The notes: generated from the sequence alone by a model not told the origin. A stretch of DNA of 64,000 bases from Progne subis subis (GCA_022316685.1 JAKJHU010001518.1:54656-118655); one strand, 5' to 3'; counted from the first letter of the stretch, positions 21,313-33,458 are shown. Made by a program: numbers and translations.

Positions 21313-23121
21313 GATAGCTATTTCGGTAGGTTTTCTAATGCTTTCTAAGAGGGCAAGTATTTGTCCAGCATGTTTGATTTGATTACCTTGAGCGTTCAGA
21401 AGTTCTCTCTCTTTCCAGATGACTCCATGGGCGTGGACAACACTAAATGCGTATTTAGAGTCAGTCCAATATATTTACCTTTTTCTCTTTGCACAGGTTT
21501 ACGGCTCTTGTTAGTGCAATCAGTTTGGCTTTCTGTGATGACACATCTGCTGGCAGGGCCTTTGCCTTGATCACCTTATCCTGCGTGGTTACTGCATAAC
21601 CTGTCATTCTTTTACTATTTTTCATAAAGCTGCTCTCATCTGTAAAAAGCTCCCAGTTGGGATTTTCCATGGGCACATCTTTCAGGTCAGATCGACTGGA
21701 ATAGATTTCTTCGGTTGTCTGTAAACAGTTATGTTCGGGCTCATTGTCAATTAAGGTAGAGGACAAAAACATGGCAGGGTTAATAACAGAAGCTGTTTTC
21801 AGGGTAACATCATCCTGTTCTAATAACAGTGCTTGATATTTAAGCATTCGGTTACCAGATAGCCAATGTCTCCCCTTTTATTCTTGCACCGCTGCCACGG
21901 CATGGGGTACATATACTACAATGTGTCGCCCAAGGGTGAGTTTTCTGGCTTCCTGGATCAGGAGGACAGTGGCTGTCACAGCCCTCAGGCATCCTGGCCA
22001 GCAATGGGCCACGTTGTCTAGCTGTTTGGAAAAGTAGGCCACAGCCCTCCATTGATTCCCGAGGCACTGTACTAGTACTCCCAAAGCTATGTTCAGTCTC
22101 TCATATGTAAAAAGTTCAAAATGCTTAGTTAAGTCTGGTAGTCCCAGTGCCGGGGCTGACATTAGAGTGTTTCAGCTGTTTAAATGCTGCTCTACTGTTT
22201 TCAGTCCACATGATAATTCCCTTTTCATCTGCTTTTAATGCCCCATACAGGGGGTTTACCAGCAGTCCATAATTGGCTATCCACAAACAACACCAACCTA
22301 CCATTCCTAGGAAAGCTTGCATCTCTCTCACTGTATGGGGCTCTGGGAGTCGACAGATGGCTTCTTTCTGTTCTTTGCTGAGGTGTCGGTGTGCACAGAA
22401 AATCTCAAGCCCCAAGTAAACTACTGCTTCTTTAGCAATCTATGCTTTGTCTCTAGAAACTTTGTACCCACTCAGTTCCAAGAAGTTTAATAAACTTACG
22501 GTAAGTCATATGCAATCATCTCTAGTTTTGGTTGCAACCAGGATGTCATCCACATATTGAAGAATAACTCCTTCTGTCTGTCTTTTCCAGTCCTCTAACT
22601 CCCTTGCTCGCTGGTTCCCAAATATTGTCGGACTGTTGTGGAACCCTTGGGGAAGAACGGTCCGCGTGAGCTGAGTTTTCCTTCCTGTTTCTGGATTTTC
22701 CCACTCAAAAGCAAAGAGCTATTGGCTGTTTTTATGCACAGGAATGCAGAAAAAGGCATCTTTTAGGTCTACAACAGTAAACTACCCTAATTCATCTGTC
22801 AGTGTGGTTAAAAGGGTGTAGGGATTGGCAACCACTGGGTGTATATCCTCGGTAATTTTGTTAATTGCTCTTAAATCTTGTACTAATTGATAACTCTTGC
22901 CATCTGCTTTCTTAACAGCTAAAATTGGGGTGTTGAATTTGGACTCACATTGCACTAATAAACCAAATTGCAGGAATTTTTCAATTACAGGTGCTAATCC
23001 CTAGCAGTTTTCTAATTTCAAAGAGTATTGTTTTTGTCTCAACAGTGTGGCTCCTGGTTTGAGTGCAATACTCACTGGCTCTGCTCTTTTGGATCTTCCT
23101 GGGATATCACTGGCCCATACT
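21313..23121 (-). pseudogene. pol: ERV1 reverse transcriptase and RNase H (heavily decayed)
   Basis: The minus strand between 23121 and 22440 still shows RT blocks: FNTPILAVKK (near 22930), DLRAINK (near 22870), VVANPYTLL (near 22825) and QYVDDILVAT (near 22555). Many stops are scattered through it. The thumb/connection (22415-22125) and RNase H (21847-21461, LFTDESSF) follow. The helix that should hold the second catalytic acid reads QKAKLIAL, so that Glu appears replaced by Lys. Family X LTR insertion separates RT from protease. Non-functional. Confidence 0.78.
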
Positions 23122-23453
23122 TGTATCCTTCCCCACAAGACTAGACGCCGCCGAAGGTAAAGGAAGAGTCTTGACTCTCTGACTTTGGGTGGGATAGTTC
23201 TGCTTTTATTCTTATGTCCTGCTCACCTTTGGAGACCTTCCCAATGGAGAGCCGAGGCCAGAGAATGCTGGCCCCTCGCCCACCGTGGCTTTTTCCCCCA
23301 GGGGGCAGGGCCCATAGGCGAGACCCAGAGGCTTCGCCCAATCAGTGATAAAACAGCATTAGGTTACATCTCAGTGAGGGGGATGGGCACTGCTGGGCAG
23401 GGACAGATAGAAAAGAACATTACAAATATAAACCAAATTAATGCATTACAACA
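23122..23453 (-). mobile_element. Solo LTR (family X, minus), TSD CATACT
   Basis: On the plus strand it reads TGTATCCTTCCCC...CATTACAACA, flanked by CATACT at 23116-23121 and 23454-23459. It lies between protease and RT of the minus ERV1. Confidence 0.88.
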
Positions 23454-23870
23454 CATACTATTGGATTTACCACATTTCTAACTTCAGCAGGGATTTCACC
23501 AAATTTTTCCTGTATAAAAAGTGCAGCAACTTGGACAAATTTAGATTCAGGAATTACAACTTGTACACCCTTCTCCTTTTTAAATTTAATTTCTGCTTCC
23601 AATTTCTCTAGCAGGTCCCTCCCCAGCAATGGTTTAGGGGAGTTAGGCATATAGAGGAATTGGTGGGTTACCCAGTGTTTCCCCATCTTAAATTTTAAAG
23701 GCTGGAAGAAAGGCCGTGTTTTGCTTACCCCTGTGGCCCCAACAACCTGTACCGTATCATGACTCAGTTTCCCCTCCAAGGCATTTAACACAATAAGCAG
23801 CTCCAGTATTCACTAGAAATTGTGTCCTCTTTCCCCAGTTTAGCTATAACCAAAGGTTCTGCTGGGGAAG
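23454..23870 (-). pseudogene. pro: ERV1 protease (active-site Asp changed, frameshifted)
   Basis: The active-site strand reads LVNTGA (near 23845), so the Asp of the expected D-T-G-A is Asn. A frameshift follows directly. The rest of the protease (23791-23460), including the C-terminal LLGRDLL helix (near 23620), is open. A retroviral protease needs this Asp, so it is inactive. Confidence 0.78.
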
Positions 23871-23929
23871 AAACCTTTGGTCCCCATCACTCGGAGCCTG
23901 AGTCACTTGAGTTTTGCACCACTGGAAGC

Positions 23930-25614
23930 TAGGGAACTGAGGATTTTTCTTTCAATGCTGGACAGTCCTTCTTCCAGTGTCCCCACTTCTTGCAGTATGC
24001 ACACTGGTCCTTCTCTGCAGGGGGAGTTTTCTTGGATGACTTTTCTTGAGTTGCTTTCTTACTAGGTTGAGTTTTAACCCTTTCAGTTGAACCTCTATCT
24101 CAAAACAGATTCCAGGCAACTTCCAGCAGTTTATCTATGTCTCGAACTCCCTCTATCTTTTGCAGTTTTCTCCTTATATCATTTGAGGATTGGCCCATAA
24201 ACAAAAGTACTAGATGTGCTTTGCCATCAGTTGATTCTGGATCTAAATCTGTATATTTGATGGCAGTTTCTCTTAACCTGTTTAAAACATCAGTGGGTGA
24301 TTCATCATAATTTTGCTTTACTTTGTAAATCTTTGACCAATTTATAGCTTTAAGGACACCATGTTTTAACCCATATACCACCAGGGTTTGATATCGTTTT
24401 AACCTCTCCAGTTGTTCTGGTGTATTTGGATTCCACCCCGGATTTTCAAGGGGCAATATCTGTGGGACAGTACCTTGAAGTGATCCATTTGCAATGCTCG
24501 CCTCGACTAAGGTAATGATGCCTTTGTTCACCATTCTTCTCTCAGTAGGATCGAGCAATGTGTCTAGCATAGAGTTTAAATCAGCCCAATCAGGGTTTTG
24601 CGAGTCAATTGCCCATTTCACTAACATTGCTACTTTATCTGGGTTCTCTTTATATTTCCCCACAGTAGTCTTCCACTGCTCTAACTCGAGAAGGGAGTAT
24701 GGAACTTTCACATACACTGGCCCCTGATTGCCAACAGCTTGCCGAAATGGGGCTTGTAAAACTGGTTCTAGTCTTTTTGCCCTGGTACGTTTAGCAATCG
24801 GGCTATGTTCTCTGATGGCCTGTCTCGCTATTTTTCCTCTTCTCCGCCTGCCTAAGGCAGGAATCTGCTCAATCTCATCTTCCTCCACGGTATGTGTCCC
24901 ATCCTCCCTCCCGGAGCTGTCTGAGTCTGTTGTTTCTGTTGTAGCATATAATATGTTTCGCCTAGTCCCGATTACAGGAAGGGACATACAGGATTTACAA
25001 CGCCGCTGCTCCCGGGCTGCATGCCTGCGCACTTCGATGACATAATCTGAAGCAGCTCTCTGGCATTCGGGGTTGCTATGGAAATCCACAGGCCTGGGAA
25101 CAGAGAAAGAATCACTCCTCCTATGGGAGGTTCCCTCTCCACCATCTTTATAGGAGGCTTTGCCCCCCTGCTCTTCCTTTAGGGGCGGTGCCATGGGCTG
25201 CACATGATGACTGTCCTCCCCTCCTCCTTTCCCCTCCTATTTCATCGGCTGGGAGTCCGCCAGGGACATGCCCCCCCCCTCCCCACGCTCCCCCTTTCTC
25301 GGATGGCCGTGGGAGCGACCTGGTCGGGGATAAAGAGGGGGGAGGGGGGGTTGGCTTAACTGGGGGCTGCAACAGGAGCGTGGGCCCCATCCCCATCAGG
25401 GGTGGTGGCGGTGGTTGCCAAAGCCCTTCTCCCCCTGCCTGTTGTGATGTCGGCGGGGGCAGAGCCGGGGGTGGGGGAGCCTGGGGTGTTATCGGGGGCA
25501 GCACTGGCAGGAGGGGAGCCGGACAGACTAATAACACCATCCCGGGTGGCACTGGCGGGACCGGAGGTGGAGGGGCCCAATATCATGCCAGAATCACGTC
25601 GGGGTCTCCAGAAT
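23930..25614 (-). pseudogene. gag: ERV1 gag: linker, capsid and nucleocapsid
   Basis: Frame 25203-24100 (367 codons) is a gammaretrovirus-like capsid: the QGPVYVKVPYSLLELEQWK start (near 24735), the WADLNSMLDTLLDPTERR helix (near 24570), and a capsid C-terminal domain with a YDESPTDVLNRLRE homology region (near 24310). Past the TGA/TAG at 24100, one zinc knuckle (C-x2-C-x4-H-x4-C, CAYCKKWGHWKKDC) is visible near 24005-23965. Upstream, 25610-25200 is a GC-rich Pro-rich p12-like linker in which the frame is broken. This capsid segment is the best preserved gag piece of the ERV1 family here. Confidence 0.82.
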
Positions 25615-26346
25615 TGTTATAAATGAGATAGACCAAATTATTAAAAGTCAAAATTTAGAATTTTATTGGAGAGACAAAATGACAGTCTCGGATAGCCACA
25701 ATTAAAAGGACAGCATCGAGCCTGGGATCGGTGCCGGGTGAACGAGATGACACACTCTGTCAGTATGTCACCTCCCCAAGTTCACATTTTGGGACTGAAG
25801 CCGTCCCCCTTTATACCCTGGATCGCAGAGAGGAGCCGAGGCTTCTACGTCGTCTTTGTTCTCGCTGCTTCATTGATTATTCATGTTCGGGTCTAGGAGT
25901 CTTGAATGGTTTTTCCGGGGTTAACAATGACCTTAATAGTTGAGCCCAGGTGTGTCGCAGATATGGTAATGTCCAGAAGAGTCCGACGAGATATGAGGAG
26001 ATATGATAATGTCTGGAGGAAGCAGGTGAGCTACCTCCCTGATATAATCAGTGAATCTTGAATAGCTTATCTGTTCCTCCAGGGGCTTTTGTGTTCCTTT
26101 TAGGGTTTCCCGGCAGGGGCATGTTACTGAAATTCCTCTCCCGTCCTTGTGTCCCCAGTTGGGAATTTTTGCTGCTAGCAGAAATATTTGTACATTCCCT
26201 GTATGGCTTTTACAGAATATAAACTTACATGAATTAACCTTAAAATATCTCACAGTCTTTATTTGAACATGTGCAACTTATACTTTATACGGGTGTATTA
26301 AAATACAGACATATTCCACACGAATTAATCCTAGACATTTATCACA
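25615..26346 (-). mobile_element. LTR insertion in ERV1 gag
   Basis: The ends TGTTATAAATG and CATTTATCACA form an inverted pair, and AATAAA is read on the minus strand near 25660. It separates the matrix from the Pro-rich linker of the same gag. I could not find a clean TSD, so boundaries rest on the terminal repeats and on gag continuity. Confidence 0.65.
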
Positions 26347-26765
26347 AGGTTGAACTTCTCCTCCTCCTTCTTATATTCACTACTCCCTGTCAGCTTATAA
26401 TTTTCCTTACTTTTCCCCTGTTTTTTCTTTAAGACCAGTATATGCTCCTTTTTCTCTGGCTCTTGGCGACAAGCCAACACCATAAATAGCCTGGCATATG
26501 CTAACTCATCTAAATATCGGTCTTCACGTATGCGGGTGATTAAACTTGATATTAACTCCTTATCAAGACTCCAGAATTCAGGCCACATCTGGCCATTATC
26601 TAGTTCGTAAGTCATCCACTTTTGCTTTAAGAGTCTAGTAAGCTTAGATTTAATGAACATGGAATCCCCCCCAGTTAAACTGGTCCAATTTCTCAAAACT
26701 AGTGCCAGGGGACTATCTCTTGGGATGTTATCATTACAATATTCACAAGAAAATGCACACCCCAT
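26347..26765 (-). pseudogene. gag: ERV1 gag matrix domain
   Basis: From ATG at 26765 the frame reads MGCAFSCEYC: Gly2 for myristoylation and Cys3 for possible palmitoylation. A gammaretrovirus-like matrix fold follows (SPLALVLRNW...WPEFWSLD). It runs into the inserted LTR at 26346, which supplies the stop. It targets Gag to the plasma membrane in intact relatives. Confidence 0.75.
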
Positions 26766-26817
26766 ACCTCAACAATTATGAGTAAGAAAGTAATTAGGGG
26801 GAGAGAGGAAAAGTGAG

Positions 26818-26905
26818 CAAGGATGGGATTCGAACTCCCACCCTTGAGAGCCACAGGGCAGGGACTCACTCCCTGAACCACTGCTGGCTTCATGCCAGCA
26901 GCCCT
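26818..26905 (-). other. tRNA-like segment in the ERV1 leader
   Basis: Minus strand contains a TPsiC-arm-like hairpin (TGGGA-GTTCGAAT-CCCA, near 26840-26823) matching a polymerase III B box. An A box and a full cloverleaf are not convincing, so I do not call a tRNA gene. Confidence 0.3.
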
Positions 26906-27170
26906 GCAATGTAACCCCAGGCAGGGACTCACTCCCTCGGGCCCTTTCACTAACACCTAACTCAGGTGCTAAACAGAATACCTTTTCATTCAATTACTCA
27001 CCTGCCTCTGTCAGGTCCACGGAGCTTTGGATTCTTGGGCTCTGATACCCCCTGGGCCACAGCTGGGGCTGCCCCCTTCTTGGAGTGTCGGCAGGCACTG
27101 GGTGCTCCTCTGGTCGAAGGGGGGAGGATTTCAGATGCCTCACTGTCCCCTCTGGGTGGCCAGAAACTTA

Positions 27171-27246
27171 TGCCTAGGAAGGCTGACCTGAAACAGAGAC
27201 TGGACAGAGCTAGAAAGTAAAATATTTATTGAAAGGCCTCCAGGAT
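27171..27246 (-). repeat. 5' LTR remnant (U5 end) of the minus ERV1 provirus
   Basis: It matches 19275-19350. The minus-strand end CCTAGGCA is followed by a candidate primer site (TGGCCACCCAGAGGGGAC, 27161-27144); the tRNA is not identified. The rest of the LTR is replaced by the ERVL LTR at 27247. Confidence 0.75.
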
Positions 27247-28233
27247 TGTCTTGGTTTAGGGCAAATTTGGGAGAAAACCCCTGAATGGGGTCCTTCTGGG
27301 GAGCAAACCCAAACAGCCCATCCCCTAAAAGGTGTGGTAATGAACTTTCTTGGAGAAAAGTGGAAAAAACTATTTTACTTAACAAACAAAATGCATATAA
27401 GTATAAAGAATGAATAATATGAAACAATAAAACCTCTTGTTCTGGAGTGAGATGGCAAATTGAGAAAGTTCTTGCTCTGGATGTAGCTCGGCTCTCTCAG
27501 TCTTTTATCAGTCCCAGTCCGTCCAGTGCTGCTGGAAAATGCCGAGGTCCAGGCCCCGGTGGGTCGCAGGTGCAAGCCCCCAGTGCTGCTCTGGGTATTT
27601 TTCAGTCCAGAGCACGTTTAAACAGTCCTAAGAAAAAAAGGGAAAAAACAGTCCAAAGAACTTCTCTGCCCTAGCTAGCTGAAACTAACTAAAAGTAAAA
27701 AGATCTGTCCTGCAGTCTCTCTAAGCCTCTGCCAAACACCCAGTCCAGAGAATGTAGCCTTCCCCACAAGATCAGATGGCCGCCGATGGCAAAATAAGAG
27801 AGTCTATTCCTGGCTCCTTTGGGATTTTACAGCTTTAGTCACTTGTCCTGCTTCGTTTGCTGAACTGTCCCGATCGCTCGCCGGTCCCGAGTGTCCCTGG
27901 CCCCTCCCCCACCGTGGTTTTTTCCCCCAGGGGGCAGGGCCCATGGGCAAGACCCAGAGGCATCACCCAATCAGTGTTCAGAAGGAGGAGGAGGGGGGGG
28001 AAACCAGACTTGGCCCGAGGGGGTTGGGCACCAGTCGGACAGAGACAGATATAAAGAACACAATCAATTCATTACAACAAGAGAAGAATGTGTAGGAGTC
28101 AGGCAGCTTTCTCAAAACAAACTCTGCACTTCTCCTTGCTCTTAGAACCAGTCTTAAAGGCATAGAACTCAATATACAGCACAAACAGAACAGACAATTG
28201 GGGATACAAGCATCATAAAGTCACCCTAGGAGA
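27247..28233 (-). repeat. 3' LTR of the minus ERVL (family Y), with a nested LTR
   Basis: Reverse complement of the family Y LTR (54606-55269). It is longer than usual because of the insertion at 27753-28079. A minus-strand polypurine tract (GGGGATAAGGGGTGG, 28250-28236) abuts it. Confidence 0.88.
27753..28079 (-). mobile_element. Solo LTR (family X, minus), TSD AGAGAA
   Basis: Plus-strand reading is TGTAGCCTTCCCC...CATTACAACA, flanked by AGAGAA at 27747-27752 and 28080-28085. The family Y LTR reads across it. Confidence 0.9.
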
Positions 28234-28440
28234 TACCACCCCTTATCCCCATATCGTCAACTTACCAAAATTAATATATATATTCTAGCTCTACACACAC
28301 ATACATCTATATAAAAACAATATGCAATATACAGCTACATACAGACAATGGCAGTGACATTTAGCACACAGTGATAATTACACACAGTTCTCACCCTACC
28401 TTTCTGCATTACTCACTATGTGCAACCTGGTCCCTGAGCA

Positions 28441-31053
28441 AAGATAATCCCACAAATGGATTTGTCTGTACTTGAAGCAGAATTGATCAAAACTGTCTTC
28501 CTTAACAAACCTCATACATGTACTACTGGGACTTTATCTACTGTATGTAGGGGCTCAGATTGGGCAGGGCCTGCTCGGTTGGTGGAACCTCAGGTGTTAA
28601 CTAACCAGGTGGCCTTTGCTAGATGCTGCTCCCAATTTTTGGAAGATCCCCCACCCAGTGCTTTCAGGGTGGTTTTTAGCAGTCCATTGTATCTTTCCAC
28701 TTTCCCTGAAGGTGGTGCATGGTAGGGGATATGGTACACCCACTCAATGCCATGTTCCCTAGCCCAGTTGTTGATGAGGCTGTTCTTGAAATGAGTTCCA
28801 TTGTCTGACTCAATCCTCTCAGAGGTACCATGCTTCCAAAGAACTTGCTTTTCAAGGCTTAGAATCGTGTTACGGACTGCAGCATGAGGCATAGGGTGGG
28901 TCTCTAGCTATGCTGTGGTGGCTTTTACTATTGTGAGTACATAGTGCTTACCTTGGCGTGTCTGGAGCAGTGTAATATAATCAATCTGCCAGGCTTCCCC
29001 ATACTTATATTTGGACTACTGCCCACCATACTATATGGGCTTCACCCATTTGGCCTGCTTGATTGCAGCACACGTTTCACAGTCATGGATGACCTGAGAA
29101 ATACTGTCTATGGTTAGATCCACCCCTCGGTCTCGTGCCCACTTATAGGTGGCATCTCTGCCCTGATGACCTGAGGCATCATGGGCCTATTGAGCTAGGA
29201 ATAATTTTCCCTTGTGTTGTTAATCTAAGTCTATTTTTGATATCTCTATTTTTGCAGCCTGATCTACTTGTTGGTTGTTTTGATGATCTTTATTTGCCTG
29301 ACTATTGGGGACAGGGGCATCTACATGATGGACTTTCACAGGTAGCGTCTTTACCCGAGTGGCAATATCTTTCTACTCATCAGCAGCTTAAATTGGTTTT
29401 CTTCTATGCTGCCAATTAGCCTTTTTCCACTTCTCCAGCCATCCCCATAGAGTATTGGTTACTATCTACGAATTAGTATAGAGGTAGAGCTTTGGCTACT
29501 TCTCTTTTTCAGCGATGTTCAGGGCTAATTGAACGGCTTTGAGCTCAGTGAGTTGCCTTGACTTACTTTCTCCTTCAGTAGCTTGTGCAACTTGTCATGT
29601 GGGGCTTCATACAGCTGCTTTCCACTTTTGTTTTATCTTAAAAATGTGACAGGAACTATCAGTGAAAAGAGCATAGTGTGTTTCTTCTGATGGCAGTTGG
29701 TTGTTGTCTTGGTTTGAAAGACAGGTATCTGCTGTAGAGAGGCAGGGCCTCTCTAGGAATGGGGAATTCCAATCCCCTCCCTCCAAGTTATTATAATTTA
29801 GAAAATTAAAGGGGCTTTTCAGTCAGAGCTATGGGGAAAGGAATAACAGTTCTTTACTAGTAAGTATAACAAGGCAAACAAACAACAACTACAGCATTAA
29901 TAATAAACAGAACCAGGAACCTCGAGGGGCTTTGTCTCACAAAGCCCGGGGCAGTCTGATCCCTTGGGACCCCGAGAGCACCAAGCTGGAACGGTGGAAA
30001 CTCCCGGGCTGGTGAATGGAACGGCGAGGGTCCCCAGCAGGCGGGGGAGCGGGGGGTGTCCTGGCAGGCAGGGGGGTGTCCTGGCAAAGTGAGCAGTGAA
30101 GAAGCTATGACAGCTGGGCAGGGCTGGCCCAGCTCCAGCAGGGCAGGTGAAGGGGGGTCCGAATTCCTGGGCACATGAGCAGATGATGAATGATGGTAGA
30201 ATTCCCAGGACCGGACCCTCCGTTAACCGTGGAGTCTTCACACAGCAACAGCCGCCTGACTGTGCCTCTCCGATGGCGAGAGCAGGGAATAAAAAAAAAA
30301 AGAAAAACCCCCCAGCTCTTCCCAGCCCTGTCCTTTTTCCCTCTCCCAAACTTCGTGTGATCACCCAGGCCAGGTCTTTTTGTGTTAGTCAAGTACCCTC
30401 TAAGTATCAGCACTTTGTTTCCTAGTAACTTATGGGGAAAAATTCTTTAAGACAAAAAGGAACAAATCTAATCCCCAACAGTTGTAAGGTGGAGCTTCTT
30501 CAGCACGTGTTACTTGCTCTTTTTCCTCTTTATTAGTGAGACTAAAATTTTTTCCTTCAGGCCAATTTGTAAATATTTCTAAAATCCCAGGGCAATTTGG
30601 GTTTTTAATACGGGCGCGCTGTGTAATGAGGGCAATCCATCTGCTCCATGTGGCGTTGGTGGCGTGGTGGGTAGTGGGAACCTCTGCTTTGAACATCCAT
30701 CCCAGCACCGGTAGTCGAGGTGCCAGCAGGAGTTGTGTTTCAGTGCCTATTACCTCTGAGCTGGCTTGGACTCCTTCATAGGTGGCTAAGATTTCCTTCT
30801 TTGTTGGAGTATAGTTGGCTTCAGACCATCAGTAGCTTCGACTCCAGAATCTTAGTGGTTGGCTTTGAGTCTCACCAGGCATCTTTTGCCAAAGGCTCCA
30901 GGACAGACTATGTCTCCCAGCTGCAGAGCAGAGCACGTTTTTTACATCTTGTCCTGCCCTGACTGGGCTAAGGGCTACCACATGAGCGATGATCTGCTTG
31001 ATCTGGGCAAAGGCGTGTTGCTGTTCAGGGCCCCAGTGGAAAGTGTTCTTCTT
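28441..31053 (-). pseudogene. pol: ERVL pol: RT end, RNase H, integrase (broken)
   Basis: Collinear with residues ~400-1042 of the intact ERVL pol. The minus strand shows the RT connection (WGPEQQ near 31030), HATNATWSRWIALITQRARI (30660-30600), RNase H fragments (29210-29699), the integrase HHCC region (near 29160-29060) and the core (28892-28590) with ESDNGTHF and GKVERYN. Many stops and frameshifts occur between 28900 and 29700. It is cut by the solo LTR at 29705-30480 and joins the ERVK remnant at about 31054, where four bases of the ERVL sequence are missing relative to 38896. Confidence 0.8.
29705..30480 (-). mobile_element. Solo LTR of a second ERVL subfamily (family W), TSD GTTGT
   Basis: On the minus strand it runs TGTTGGGGATTAG...CAAACCAAGACA. 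GTTGT flanks it at 29700-29704 and 30481-30485, and pol reads across the site. A 5-bp TSD fits ERVL. The second copy, with gag attached, is at 61707-62390. Confidence 0.9.
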
Positions 31054-31990
31054 GCGTCTGCGTGCCCACTTCTCTTTCTCCGGTCTTGGGGTCCGTGTCT
31101 GCTTGCGTCTGGACTCAGTACGGTTTCACGTGCCTCGCCGCTACCCACTTCTTTCCGACCGCTGTGGAGACACAAGCATATCCTTTGCCCCAAGTTATTA
31201 GTTTGAATGGTCCTTCAATCTGTCCTGTTTCTGGGTTTCTGACAAAAACCAAAGGATTTTCCTTTAGCTTTGCTGTTGTGCTGTTCTAAAAGTGTCTGAC
31301 AATTGGTGGAGTTGGCTCTGCAAAAGAACCATTTAGAAAATTCAGCACATACAAGGCTTTATTCAACCGCATGTATGGTGTTGCGTCTGCTTCTCTTCTT
31401 TTTTGTCTCTCTAAAAGGGATTTCAATGTGTGATGTGTCCTTTCAATGATTGCTTGACCTGTTGGAGAGTGTGGGATACCAAAGGTATGATGGACACCCC
31501 ACCGCTTTAAAAATTTGTCAAGTACTTTTCCTGTGTAAGTTGGTCCGTTATGTTTTGATTTCTTGCGGCACGCCCAGTGATGCAAATGCCTGCAAGAAAT
31601 GTCGACAAGCATGTTGTGCTGTTTCACCTGTGTGCAATGATGTGAAGACTGCACCTGAAAATGTGTCAACTGAAACATGAACATTTTTGAGTTTCCTAAA
31701 CGATGGATATTTTGTGACATCAGTTTGCCATAACTGCAAACTGTGCAATCCTCTTGGATTTACTGCTCCCATGAATCAGGAGGCTGTACAAGCTGACAAT
31801 CTGGGCAAGCACTAATGATTTCCTTTGCTTGACTTTTGGAAATGTGAAAAGTTTCCATTAGTGCTCGAGCATTCTGATGGAAGAATGCATGACTCAATTT
31901 TGCCTGTTCAAAAATGTTCGGTAAAGTCTTTGAAATTGGCATGGTCAATTTATCTGCATGTGCATTACTTTCTACTAAAAATCCCGGGAG
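31054..31990 (-). pseudogene. pol: ERVK integrase remnant
   Basis: Minus frames show the RNase H tail and HHCC finger (HAFFHQNARAL...CPDCQL, 31900-31790), the first core Asp (QTDVTKYP near 31730), the second region with its Asp lost at a small deletion (before NGPTY near 31545), and the catalytic Glu region (GQAIIERTHH near 31455). The C-terminal domain follows to about 31060. Two frameshifts are visible. Non-functional. Confidence 0.78.
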
Positions 31991-32046
31991 GGATGAATGT
32001 GCCCTGATGTGAGAAACAGCGTACTTACGTTTTCTGTGTTACAACA

Positions 32047-32444
32047 ATGTTCTCATGCACAGCAAGTATGAATATGACACCTTGGACAAACATCCGGTGT
32101 GCTTGCGATCTTTGCAAGTTTTCGACAGTCCTTTTTGAAGTGCCCTTGTTTGCCACACTTGTAGCATTTTCTTTGTTGAAAATTTGCGAAAGCATCTTTG
32201 ATGGCCTTCTCCACTTGATCTCCCAAAACAGTTGTGACGTGCTGCAGTGTTCCCACCTTGCTGCATGTCTCTATTACTTCTGCCATAGAGGGTTGGCCAG
32301 GCATCGCACTGATGACACATTTGCATTCTGGACTGGCATTAGCAAATGCAAGACACTGAAGCAAATGTGGTTTCACCCCATCATCACTGATCTGCCTGTC
32401 CACTGCTTGCGTGAGACGATTGATGAATGAGGTGAAAGATTCTG
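32047..32444 (-). pseudogene. gag: ERVK gag: capsid C-terminus and nucleocapsid
   Basis: The frame shows the major homology region (SFTSFINRLTQAVDR), AFANASPECK, and one intact zinc knuckle (C-x2-C-x4-H-x4-C, CYKCGKQGHFKKDC, near 32170-32130). A second knuckle begins (CPRC) and breaks off. It continues the capsid at 33153-33458 across a solo LTR. Confidence 0.8.
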
Positions 32445-32450
32445 AAGGAC

Positions 32451-33146
32451 TGTATCTGGTTTTGTCCCCGCTCCGGGCGGGAGAGGACCTCTGGCTAGCT
32501 CGGTCAACACAGATACAGATGTATCCAGTTCGTTTCGGCTTCGGCTTAGCAGTTGGACCCCGTATGTTGAGACAGTCAACAGCAGCAGAAGAGAAAAGGC
32601 TGGCTCTCAGCTTAGCAGGTTAAAAGATGTTTATTAGCTCCAGAGTTGAGAAGCAGAGAGCTCCGAGCTCAGAGGCGAGAGCTCAGAGGCTGGGAGCTGA
32701 GCAGCTGAGCGAGGAGCTGCTCGGAGAGCTGCTGGGAGAGAGAAAGCTTTGAATCTCCCTCTCCCTTATAAGCGGGGGAGGGGTTCCAGGGAGGATACAA
32801 CAAGACAGCAAACCAGGGGATCCAGGGGGTAACAAGGTGTGCCCACCCCCAAGCCTCGGACCAACCACCTCCAGAGGAAAAGAATTCCCCCAGGCTACCT
32901 ATCTACCCGAAGCCCTCTCCCTGAGGTTTCGCAATCTGGGAGGGACCCCTGGAGTGATAGACAGGCTGCCCCAGAGTGAGGGGGGGCAGAGGGGATGTTA
33001 CATGCCATGTGAGGGGTGGGATAATTGACACAAAACACCTTATTATACAGACGACACAAAAGGGATACAAAATTGGGGATACAGTGAAATGAACCATAAC
33101 ATAAACTTCTTACAAAAACCTAATAAAACAGTTCTGCACCACCACA
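32451..33146 (-). mobile_element. Solo LTR (family Z, copy 3, minus), TSD AAGGAC
   Basis: Plus-strand reading is TGTATCTGG...CACCACCACA, flanked by AAGGAC at 32445-32450 and 33147-33152. It lies in the capsid major homology region and fixes the true 3' end of this LTR family. Confidence 0.9.
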
Positions 33147-33152
33147 AAGGAC

Positions 33153-33458
33153 CTTGCTTTATGTCTGTATAAATATTTTATGTAACTCCTGTCAGTGGAA
33201 TTTGCACCATTGCCTTTCTTGTTGCATTCTTGATGTCTGTCAACACTTCCCGAGGAAAAAGTCTGGCTTGACGAGCTGGATTGTCAAGTGATGGATCACC
33301 GGCCAACTGTGCAACAGTGAAGCCTGCATTTGTTCCTCCCTGATATTTGTCTCTGAGCTCATTAAGAGCTCTTCTCCATTTTGCTTCCCAGATGATGAAC
33401 TGCGAGTCAGTGAGGATCATTGAAGCAAGGGATTTGAGGACAAATGGTGTTAAATCAT
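33153..33458 (-). pseudogene. gag: ERVK gag: capsid middle
   Basis: An open frame (SQFIIWEAKWRRALNEL, QLAGDPSLDN, LPREVLTDIK-like) is betaretroviral capsid. It is bounded by the LTR-like insertion at 33459 and by the family Z LTR at 33146. Confidence 0.8.

Larger units (their letters stand above)
19275..27246 (-). mobile_element. ERV1 (gammaretrovirus-like) provirus, minus strand, without env
   Basis: A 3' LTR (19275-19712), pol, gag and a remnant of the 5' LTR (27171-27246) are in order on the minus strand. Two LTRs (23122-23453, 25615-26346) are inserted in it. The ERVL LTR at 27247 truncates its 5' LTR. Only about 350 bp of repeats separate integrase from the 3' LTR, so env is gone. The outer TSD cannot be tested. 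Confidence 0.85.

Noticed and set aside
25188..25622. Plus-strand Gly-rich ORFs opposite the ERV1 gag linker
   Set aside because: Antisense of the Pro-rich linker, with no independent support.
26818..26905. A functional tRNA gene
   Set aside because: Only the TPsiC arm is convincing; no acceptor pairing, A box or anticodon arm could be fitted.
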